DNA of 6,385 nucleotides, taken from positions 1-6,385 of the forward strand of contig CACZQA010000173.1 of the NCBI GenBank assembly GCA_902783175.1, given 5' to 3'. Origin of the DNA: an uncultured Coriobacteriaceae bacterium (GTDB taxonomy: Bacteria > Actinomycetota > Coriobacteriia > Coriobacteriales > QAMH01). The position numbers and the translations under genes are program-made. The notes beneath the pieces are model-generated. The model was not told the DNA's origin, did not search any database, and saw nothing but the letters and a program-made list of their open reading frames with translations. Of the stretch, positions 1 through 5,668 are shown piece after piece. Each line of letters starts with the position of its first letter. The stretch's first letter is position 1.

Positions 1-3000
1 AAGTTGAGGCCGACCTCGCCCAAGACGAGCACCGTGCCGCCCGTCATGTACTCGCAGCCGTTGTTGCCGACACCCTCGACCACCAGCGTGGCGCCCGAGT
101 TGCGCACGGCAAAGCGCTGGCCGGCCAGGCCGTTGATGAAGCCCCTGCCGCCCGTGGCGCCGTAGAACGCGACGTTGCCCACGACGACGTTTTCCTCGGG
201 GCGATACGTCGCCTGCGGGGGAGGCGCGACCGAGAGGATGCCGCCCGAAAGGCCCTTGCCAAAGTAGTCGTTGGCCTCGCCGGCAATGGAGAGCGTGATG
301 CCCTGCGGCAGAAACGCCCCAAAGCTCATGCCGCCCGAGCCCGAGCAATCGATGGCGAGCGTGCCCTCGGGGATGCCCTCGGGATGCTCGGCGGTCACGG
401 CGCTGCCGAGCATGGTGCCCACGCAGCGGTTGACATTGCTGATGTCGGCATGGAAGCGCTGCGGCACGAGCGAGCGGCGCGCCTCGCGGGTGTACGGGAT
501 GAACAGCGTCGCGTCCAGCGTCTTGGGCAGCGTGTCTTCCGGTGCCGCGACCGCGAGCGAATGCCTGCAGCTTGCCTCCGGAATCCCGAGGCCGTATTCG
601 GCCTTGCCCTCGACGAGCATATCGGACAGGTCGATGAGCTGCGCTTTCCAGCTCTTGACAGGGGCGCTTTGGCGCAGGTACTCGGGATGGCCCACCATCT
701 CTTCCACGGTGCGGAACCCGAGCTGGGCCATGATGCGGCGCAGCTGCTCGGCCACGAAGGTCATGTAGTTGACGACATACTCCGGCTTGCCCGAGAAATG
801 GTGGCGCAGATGGCAGTTCTGCGTCGCGACGCCCACGGGGCAGGTGTCCTGCTGGCAGTCGCGCTGCATTAGGCAGCCCATGGCTATGAGAGGCATGGTC
901 GCGAAGCCGAATTCCTCGGCTCCGAGCAGCGCCGCCACGGCAACGTCGCGCCCGTCCATGAGCTTGCCGTCCGCCTCGAGCACCACGCGGCTGCGCAGGC
1001 CGTTCTTGAGCAGCGTCTGCTGCGCTTCGGCCAACCCGAGCTCGAGCGGCAGGCCCGCATGGTAGATGGAATCGCGCGGGGCCGCACCCGTGCCGCCGTT
1101 GGCGCCGGAGATCAAGATCTTGTGCGCGCCGCCTTTCGCCACGCCCGTGGCAATCGTGCCGACGCCCGCCTCGCTCACGAGCTTGACCGAGATGCGCGCC
1201 TTGGGGTTGGCGTTCTTCATGTCGAAGATGAGCTCGGCCAAATCCTCGATCGAGTAGATGTCATGATGCGGCGGCGGCGAGATGAGCCCCACGCCCGGGG
1301 TGGAACGGCGCGTGCGCGCGATCCACGGATAGACCTTCTTGCCCGGCAGATGCCCGCCTTCGCCCGGCTTGGCGCCCTGCGCCATCTTGATCTGGATCTC
1401 CCGTGCGCTCATGAGGTAGCGGCTCGTCACGCCGAAGCGGCCAGACGCGATCTGCTTGATGGCCGAAAGCTTGCTGTCGCCGTTTTCCAGCAGGATCTCG
1501 CGCGCAGGGTCCTCGCCGCCCTCGCCCGTGTTGGACTTGCCGCCCAGACGGTTCATCGCGATGGCCAGGCACTCGTGCGCCTCCTGCGAGATGGAGCCGT
1601 AGCTCATCGCGCCCGTGGTGAAGCGCTTGACGATCTGCGCTGCCGGCTCGACCTGGTCGAGCGGGATGGCGCTCGCCTTGTCCTGGTCGAACTCGAGCAG
1701 GTCGCGCAGCGTGATGGTGCGCCCCTGCGGGTGCACGGCCGCGCTGTACTCCATGAACAGGTCGAAGTCGTTCTCGCGCACGGAGCGCTGGAGCAGGTTG
1801 ATGACGCGCGGGTTGATGAGGTGCTGCTCGCCGCCGAGCGGCCTCCAGGCCGTGATGCCCGAGCTCTTGAGCTGGTCGGGAGCCGGGGACTTCTGCTGCG
1901 CGAGCATCTCGTCGTAGCGCTCGTTGCACTCGCGCTGCACGTCGGAGATGCCCAGGCCGCCGACCCTGCTCACGGTGCCGCACAGGTACCTGTCGATGAG
2001 CTCCTGGCTCAGGCCGACCGCCTCGAAGATCTGGGCGCTGTGGTAGCCCTGCATCGTGGAGATGCCCATCTTGGACATGACCGAGACGATGCCGGAGACG
2101 ATGGCCTTGTTGTAGTTGGCGATACCGGTCGCCGCGTCCACGCCGAGCTCGCCTTTTGCCGCGAGCGAGCGGATCGTGTCGTGCGCCAGGTAAGGGTAGA
2201 TGCCGCAGGCGGAATACCCCACGAGCAGCGCGAAGTCATGCGGCGTAATGGCATCGCCACATTCGACGATGAGGTCGGCAGACGTGCGGATGCCAGCCTT
2301 GAGCAGATGGTTGTGAACGCTCGCAACGGCCAGAAGCGATGGAATCGGCACTTCGCCGGCACGCGCGCGGTCGGAGATGGCGATGATGTTGCTGCCCGCA
2401 CGCACGGCCTCTTCCGCACGCACGCACAGTTCATCGAGTGCGCGCTCGAGCGCGTTGTCGGCACGTCCGTAGTCGTAGACCGCGGCAAGGCGCGTCGCGT
2501 GGAAGCCCTGTCGGTCCAGGTACACGAGCGATGTGTACTCCTCCTCGGTGAGCAGCGGCGCGTCCAGACGCACGACGCGGCAGTTGGAACGCGCATCTTC
2601 GAGCAGGTTGCCGTGGTTGCCCACGTACAGCAGCGTCGAGGTGATGAACGACTCGCGCAGCGCATCGATGGGCGGGTTCGTGACCTGCGCGAACAGTTGG
2701 TTGAAGTAGTCGAAGAAGCTGCGCGGATGCTCGGAGAGGCACGCGAGCGGCACGTCGGCGCCCATGGACGCGAGCGGCGCGGAGCCCTTGTTGGCCATGG
2801 GTATGATGGCCTCCTCGACGTCGTCGAAGAAGAAGCCGTGCAGTGCCTGGCGCAGCGGCAGCCCGACGGCGCCGTCGCGCGGCTCGTCCTTTGCGCACGG
2901 CGTGCCCTCCGCCAGGTCGTCCAAGGTCAGCATGCCGGATTCGACCCACGTGCGGTACGGCTTCTCGTTGGCGAAGGCGTCCTTGATCTCGTCGTCGAAC

Positions 3001-4286
3001 AAGACGCGGTCCTTGTCGGGGTCCACGAGCAGCATCTGCCCGGGGCCGAGGCTGCCCGATACGAGCACCATGGCCGGGTCGACGTCGAGCGCGCCGATCT
3101 CGCTCGACAGGATGAGACGGTCGTCGTTGGTCACGTAGTAGCGCGCCGGGCGCAGGCCGTTGCGGTCGAGCGCGGCGCCCATCACGTGCCCGTCGGAAAA
3201 CGCGATGGCGGCCGGGCCATCCCACGCCTCCATGAGCATAGATTGGTACGCGTCCCACGCGCGGCGCTTCTCGGGCAGCGCCTCGTTCTTGTCCCACGGC
3301 TCGGGCAGCATCATCGTCACCGCGCGCGGCAGGCTGCGCCCGTTCATGGTGAGGAACTCGAGCACGTTGTCGAGCATGGCGCTGTCGGAGCCCTCGTTGT
3401 CGATCACTGGCAAGACGCGCTGCAGGTCGTCGCCCATGACGGGGCTGAACAGCTCGGGCTCGCGCGCGTGGATCCAGTTCACGTTGCCGCGCAGGGTGTT
3501 GATCTCTCCGTTGTGGACGATGTAGCGGTTGGGATGCGCGCGCTCCCACGACGGCGTCGTGTTGGTGGAGTAGCGCGAATGAACGAGTGCGATGGCCGTC
3601 TCGGTGGATGCGTCGTCGAGGTCGGGGAAGAACCCGCGCATCTGCGTGGCGACGAGCATGCCCTTGTAGACGATGGTGCGCGCGCTCATCGAGCACACGT
3701 AGAAGATCTTGTCCGCCAGCTCGACCGATGCGTGCGCGCGCTTCTCGATGGTGCGGCGGCACACGTAGAGGAGCCGCTCGAACTCGATGCCCTGCGGGCA
3801 GCTCTCGGGGCGGGCGAGAAACGCCTGCTTCATCGTCGGCATGCAGGCGCGCGCCGTGGCGCCCAGGTCGCGCGGGTCGACGGGCACGTCGCGCCAGAAC
3901 AGCAGCGGCAGGCCGAGCTGCGCGCAGCCCTCCTCGAAGATGCGCATGCCCGCGTTGATGCCCTGCTCGTCTTGCGGCAGGAAGAGCATCGCCACGCCGT
4001 AGTCGCCCACGCCGGGCAACAGATGGCCGTACTTCTGGGCTTCCTTGCGGAAGAAGCGGTGCGGGATCTGGAACAGGATGCCCGCGCCGTCGCCCGTGTT
4101 CTTTTCCAGTCCCACGCCGCCGCGGTGCTCGAGATTGACCAGGACCGACAGGGCGTCGTCGATCATCTGGTGCGACTTCTCGCCGCCGAGGTGCGCGAGT
4201 GCGCCGATGCCGCAGGCGTCGTGCTCAAACTGCGGACGATACAGGCCGCGGCTCTGGTGGCTTGCATCGACAGAATTGCTTTGCAT
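1..4286 (-). CDS. gltB: Glutamate synthase (GOGAT) large subunit, 3'-truncated by window edge
   Basis: Glutamate synthase large subunit; it transfers the amide nitrogen of glutamine to 2-oxoglutarate to give two glutamates, in the cytoplasm. I translated all 1428 codons and found no stop or frameshift. Residues 1-24 are a propeptide ending at the presumed N-terminal nucleophile Cys25 (EHDACGIG, 21-28). The class II glutaminase domain (about 25-435) shows HSRYSTN (236-242), HNGEINT (258-264), EAWDGP (353-358) and LDRNGLRPARY (373-383). The central domain follows (FAQVTNPPID, 532-541; MSKMGIS, 737-743). The FMN/2-oxoglutarate domain has GAMSYGSIS (892-900), GGKSNTGEGGED (915-926), MAQGAKPGEGG (968-978) and SPPPHHDIYS. 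The 3Fe-4S cysteines are C1138, C1144 and C1149 (C-x5-C-x4-C). The C-terminal GXGXG domain begins near 1245 (ANDYFGKGLSGG, 1338-1349). About 80-100 residues are missing. ATG 4286 is preferred because the 24-residue propeptide resembles the Bacillus protein. The electron-donating small subunit (gltD) is not in the window, so the NAD(P)H or ferredoxin type is undecided. Confidence 0.97.
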   Translation of the reverse strand, partial: MQSNSVDASHQSRGLYRPQFEHDACGIGALAHLGGEKSHQMIDDALSVLVNLEHRGGVGLEKNTGDGAGILFQIPHRFFRKEAQKYGHLLPGVGDYGVAMLFLPQDEQGINAGMRIFEEGCAQLGLPLLFWRDVPVDPRDLGATARACMPTMKQAFLARPESCPQGIEFERLLYVCRRTIEKRAHASVELADKIFYVCSMSARTIVYKGMLVATQMRGFFPDLDDASTETAIALVHSRYSTNTTPSWERAHPNRYIVHNGEINTLRGNVNWIHAREPELFSPVMGDDLQRVLPVIDNEGSDSAMLDNVLEFLTMNGRSLPRAVTMMLPEPWDKNEALPEKRRAWDAYQSMLMEAWDGPAAIAFSDGHVMGAALDRNGLRPARYYVTNDDRLILSSEIGALDVDPAMVLVSGSLGPGQMLLVDPDKDRVLFDDEIKDAFANEKPYRTWVESGMLTLDDLAEGTPCAKDEPRDGAVGLPLRQALHGFFFDDVEEAIIPMANKGSAPLASMGADVPLACLSEHPRSFFDYFNQLFAQVTNPPIDALRESFITSTLLYVGNHGNLLEDARSNCRVVRLDAPLLTEEEYTSLVYLDRQGFHATRLAAVYDYGRADNALERALDELCVRAEEAVRAGSNIIAISDRARAGEVPIPSLLAVASVHNHLLKAGIRTSADLIVECGDAITPHDFALLVGYSACGIYPYLAHDTIRSLAAKGELGVDAATGIANYNKAIVSGIVSVMSKMGISTMQGYHSAQIFEAVGLSQELIDRYLCGTVSRVGGLGISDVQRECNERYDEMLAQQKSPAPDQLKSSGITAWRPLGGEQHLINPRVINLLQRSVRENDFDLFMEYSAAVHPQGRTITLRDLLEFDQDKASAIPLDQVEPAAQIVKRFTTGAMSYGSISQEAHECLAIAMNRLGGKSNTGEGGEDPAREILLENGDSKLSAIKQIASGRFGVTSRYLMSAREIQIKMAQGAKPGEGGHLPGKKVYPWIARTRRSTPGVGLISPPPHHDIYSIEDLAELIFDMKNANPKARISVKLVSEAGVGTIATGVAKGGAHKILISGANGGTGAAPRDSIYHAGLPLELGLAEAQQTLLKNGLRSRVVLEADGKLMDGRDVAVAALLGAEEFGFATMPLIAMGCLMQRDCQQDTCPVGVATQNCHLRHHFSGKPEYVVNYMTFVAEQLRRIMAQLGFRTVEEMVGHPEYLRQSAPVKSWKAQLIDLSDMLVEGKAEYGLGIPEASCRHSLAVAAPEDTLPKTLDATLFIPYTREARRSLVPQRFHADISNVNRCVGTMLGSAVTAEHPEGIPEGTLAIDCSGSGGMSFGAFLPQGITLSIAGEANDYFGKGLSGGILSVAPPPQATYRPEENVVVGNVAFYGATGGRGFINGLAGQRFAVRNSGATLVVEGVGNNGCEYMTGGTVLVLGEVGLN

Positions 4287-4308
4287 AAGAGGTCCCCAAT
4301 CTATGTAC

Positions 4309-4355
4309 GCCGAGCCCCCAATATGCTGATTGGGAGGCATATCGGGGGCTCCGGC
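4309..4355 (-). promoter_or_regulatory. Structured gltB leader: 15-bp hairpin
   Basis: Two 15-nt arms, 4312-4326 and 4337-4351, flank a 10-nt loop. On the plus strand one pair is an A-C mismatch. In minus-strand RNA (GAGCCCCCGAUAUGC with GCAUAUUGGGGGCUC) the same pair is G-U, so the stem is fully paired only in the gltB-sense transcript. Past a single bulged base (4352) three more pairs form (4309-4311 with 4353-4355). No U-tract follows in the gltB direction, so it is not an intrinsic terminator. It ends 22 nt before the gltB ATG. A role as a cis-acting RNA element or as a DNA operator is inference. Confidence 0.6.
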
Positions 4356-4362
4356 CAAACAG

Positions 4363-4404
4363 GCGGACCGACCGAACTAAGGAGAATGTGGTGTTACGGT
4401 CCGC
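4363..4404 (-). repeat. 8-bp inverted repeat upstream of leader hairpin
   Basis: GCGGACCG (4363-4370) and CGGTCCGC (4397-4404) are perfect reverse complements separated by 26 nt. If transcription of gltB starts near 4405, as the weak promoter candidate would give, this would be the first hairpin of the leader. An 8-bp match with a long loop can arise by chance in GC-rich DNA. Confidence 0.3.
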
Positions 4405-4414
4405 GCTTGTAACA
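4392..4414. promoter_or_regulatory. Palindrome TGTTAC-N11-GTAACA, possible operator
   Basis: A perfect 6-bp inverted repeat (4392-4397 and 4409-4414) with an 11-bp spacer. It overlaps the -10 element and start point of the gltB promoter candidate, a position typical of a repressor site. It does not fit the TnrA/GlnR spacing of low-GC Gram-positives (TGTNA-N7-TNACA), so no regulator can be named. Confidence 0.3.
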
Positions 4415-4439
4415 GTACGGAGCGAACATGTCGGGTAAA
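4412..4439 (-). promoter_or_regulatory. Weak gltB promoter candidate
   Basis: On the minus strand TTTACC (4434-4439) and TACTGT (4412-4417) are separated by 16 bp and sit in the least GC-rich part of the gap. Both boxes match the sigma-A consensus only partly (the -10 keeps T1, A2 and T6). Transcription from about 4405 would give a leader of roughly 120 nt carrying both inverted repeats. Other start points are equally possible. Confidence 0.22.
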
Positions 4440-4521
4440 TTTCGACTATGTTTCGCTTTCGTTAAATGTCCGCCCCGCCCCTTCTCCGGCATATCGTTGC
4501 GGCATGCCGTTGCGTCTATGC

Positions 4522-4557
4522 AAAAAAACGCGCGCCGGGAACAAGTCCCGACGCGCG
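4522..4557 (-). terminator. Rho-independent terminator of dapF
   Basis: On the minus strand a 12-bp stem (arms 4546-4557 and 4529-4540) encloses the 5-nt loop CUUGU and is followed at once by seven Ts (4528-4522). The one non-Watson-Crick pair is U-G in the minus-strand RNA but C-A in the plus-strand RNA, so the structure favours dapF-sense transcripts. It begins 30 nt beyond the dapF stop codon and separates dapF from gltB transcriptionally. Confidence 0.92.
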
Positions 4558-4587
4558 CAACCGGCGTCTCGAAAAAAGCAGCCTGCC

Positions 4588-5454
4588 CTAGATCTCGAAG
4601 CTGCCGGTGAAGCTCTGGGCCGCGGGTCCGGTCATGAAGACGTGGTTGTTGTCGCGCCAGTCGATGTCGAGCACGCCGCCCAAGACCTTGAGGTGCACCT
4701 TGCGGGGCGCGCGACCGGTGATGTGCGCCGCCACGGCGGTCGCGCAGCACCCCGTGCCGCAAGCGAGCGTCTCGCCGCAGCCGCGCTCCCACACGCGCAT
4801 GGTGATGGTGTCGCCGTCCACATGCGCGAACTCGACGTTGGTTTTCTCGGGGAAATACTGCGAGACCTCGATGGCGGGCCCCATCGTGTGCACCATGCAC
4901 TCGGAGGGGTCGTTCACGAACGTGACCGCATGGGGGTTGCCCATGGACACGCAGGTGAACTCGAGGATCGACTCGCCCGTGTTGACCGGCTGCTCGACAA
5001 CGGCCGGCCCAAACGCCGTCTCGGTCTCCTTCAGGTAGGTCGGAATCTTGAGGGCGCGCAGCTCCGGCTCGCCCATGTCGACCGTCGCCGTGGCGAGCTT
5101 GCCCTCGGCATCCAGCGTGAAGCTGATCGGCTTGGGGCCCGAGAGCGTGTCTGCCACGAAGGAACCCGCCGCAGGGTCGACGATACCGCGGTCGACGAGG
5201 AACTTCGCGAAGCAGCGCACGCCGTTGCCGCACATCTGGGCCTTCGTGCCGTCGGAGTTGTAATAGTCCATGTAGCCCGTGCACTCCTCGCGCGGGGAGG
5301 GCTTGACCACGATGACGCCATCGGCGCCAACGCCAAAGTGGCGGTCGCAGATCTGCGCGACCTGCTCCGGCGTGAACGAGATCTTGTCGGCCAGGTCCTC
5401 AATCATGACGAAGTCGTTTCCCGCTCCGTTCAGCTTGGCAAACTCATAGCGCAT
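4588..5454 (-). CDS. dapF: Diaminopimelate epimerase
   Basis: Interconverts LL- and meso-diaminopimelate by a PLP-independent two-base mechanism (cytoplasm; lysine and peptidoglycan precursor route). The 288-residue product has the usual length, slightly above the roughly 275 of enterobacterial DapF, and shows both pseudo-symmetrical halves. The first has LNGAGNDF (8-15), DGV (45-47), NSDGT (66-70) and MCGNGVRC (74-81) with catalytic Cys75. The second has MGNPHAV (171-177), ERGCGET (223-229) and ACGTG (231-235) with catalytic Cys232. The ATG at 5454 follows an AGGGGTG ribosome-binding site by 5 nt, and the family's conserved start (KLNGAGNDF) lies directly behind it. The TAG stop is at 4590-4588. 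Extra cysteines (226, 236, 237) surround Cys232. It is divergent from dapL, which makes its substrate, and is followed by a terminator. Confidence 0.97.
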   Translation of the reverse strand: MRYEFAKLNGAGNDFVMIEDLADKISFTPEQVAQICDRHFGVGADGVIVVKPSPREECTGYMDYYNSDGTKAQMCGNGVRCFAKFLVDRGIVDPAAGSFVADTLSGPKPISFTLDAEGKLATATVDMGEPELRALKIPTYLKETETAFGPAVVEQPVNTGESILEFTCVSMGNPHAVTFVNDPSECMVHTMGPAIEVSQYFPEKTNVEFAHVDGDTITMRVWERGCGETLACGTGCCATAVAAHITGRAPRKVHLKVLGGVLDIDWRDNNHVFMTGPAAQSFTGSFEI

Positions 5455-5459
5455 TGCTA

Positions 5460-5466
5460 CACCCCT
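5460..5466 (-). promoter_or_regulatory. dapF ribosome-binding site
   Basis: Minus-strand AGGGGTG, 5 nt before the ATG at 5454; a good Shine-Dalgarno match that fixes the start. Confidence 0.7.
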
Positions 5467-5493
5467 ATTCTCAAAAATTCGCTCGTGACGTTC

Positions 5494-5499
5494 ATCATA
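5494..5499 (-). promoter_or_regulatory. dapF -10 element candidate
   Basis: Minus-strand TATGAT matches TATAAT at five of six positions and lies 39 bp before the dapF ATG, giving a leader of about 33 nt. No convincing -35 box sits 16-18 bp upstream; that position falls near 5517-5522, at the edge of the repeat-rich centre of the divergent region, which could mean an activated promoter or a wrong call. Confidence 0.35.
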
Positions 5500-5532
5500 T
5501 GCTCGAGGGTAAGATGCTACGTAACGGATGTG

Positions 5533-5554
5533 TTAAAAGTGTCGACACATTGAA
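5533..5554. promoter_or_regulatory. 22-bp dyad, candidate shared dapF/dapL operator
   Basis: A dyad with 9 of 11 base pairs matched, centred between 5543 and 5544, with a perfect 10-bp core GTGTCGACAC (5539-5548) and AT-rich TT/AA ends. It is flanked by GTAACG (5521-5526) and its reverse complement CGTTAC (5556-5561). It lies just upstream of the dapF promoter candidate and overlaps a TTGAAA (5550-5555) that could be a -35 for dapL. The binding protein is unknown. Confidence 0.4.
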
Positions 5555-5580
5555 ACGTTACGGACACAATTGCAACGTAC

Positions 5581-5595
5581 GATGCAAAAAGCATC
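5581..5595 (+). repeat. Small inverted repeat GATGC-A5-GCATC
   Basis: Perfect 5-bp arms around five As, 74 bp before the dapL start codon. It could be a leader hairpin or a half of a regulatory site; its short arms make chance plausible. Confidence 0.3.
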
Positions 5596-5620
5596 CGAAA
5601 ACAAAGGACAAGCCGCGTGC

Positions 5621-5640
5621 GCGCGCCCAATGCGGCGCGC
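5621..5640 (+). promoter_or_regulatory. GC hairpin in dapL leader
   Basis: GCGCGCC (5621-5627) and GGCGCGC (5634-5640) form a perfect 7-bp stem with a 6-nt loop, 16 nt before the dapL ribosome-binding site. No U-tract follows, so it is not a terminator. It probably lies in the dapL 5' untranslated region; a regulatory role is not shown. Confidence 0.35.
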
Positions 5641-5656
5641 CCGTGCCCCAGTTTCG

Positions 5657-5662
5657 AAAGGA
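5657..5662 (+). promoter_or_regulatory. dapL ribosome-binding site
   Basis: AAAGGA, 6 nt before the ATG at 5669. It supports this start, which gives the usual DapL N-terminus ([14 protein letters not shown]). Confidence 0.75.
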
Positions 5663-5668
5663 TCATCA

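Larger units (their letters stand above)
4287..4587. other. dapF-gltB intergenic region (301 bp)
   Basis: No gene seen on either strand. From the gltB side outward it holds a weak ribosome-binding site (GGGGA, 4293-4297 on the minus strand), a long leader hairpin, a second inverted repeat, a palindrome over a weak promoter candidate, an AT-richer stretch around 4430-4480 and the dapF terminator. The stretch 4470-4520 shows nothing I can name. Confidence 0.7.

Noticed and set aside
2431..3762. Minus-strand ORF of 443 codons inside gltB
   Set aside because: It is an out-of-frame shadow of gltB with an Arg/Pro/Ala-rich product and no recognisable motif; the GltB frame is continuous here, so there is no frameshift to explain.
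4309..4355. gltB leader hairpin as a rho-independent terminator
   Set aside because: No T-tract follows the stem on either strand; the next bases are mixed and lead into the gltB ribosome-binding region.
1059..4412. Plus-strand ORF of 1117 codons, antisense to gltB
   Set aside because: Its codons lie exactly opposite gltB codons, so its stops would be gltB TTA, CTA or TCA codons, which the gene avoids. The translation is Arg-, Val-, Asp- and His-rich and resembles no family, while the minus strand reads as full-length GltB.
4563..4600. Second terminator directly after dapF (T6 run at 4577-4572)
   Set aside because: Only a 3-bp GCA/TGC stem precedes the run; the 12-bp stem with seven Ts at 4522-4557 is far better.
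4504..5553. Plus-strand ORF of 349 codons opposite dapF
   Set aside because: It is antisense to dapF and runs through the dapF terminator and the divergent promoter region; DapF has both catalytic cysteines and normal length.
5455..5668. Lysine riboswitch upstream of dapL
   Set aside because: The whole gap is 214 bp and shared with the dapF promoter; no L-box-like multi-helix layout or terminator/anti-terminator pair is visible.
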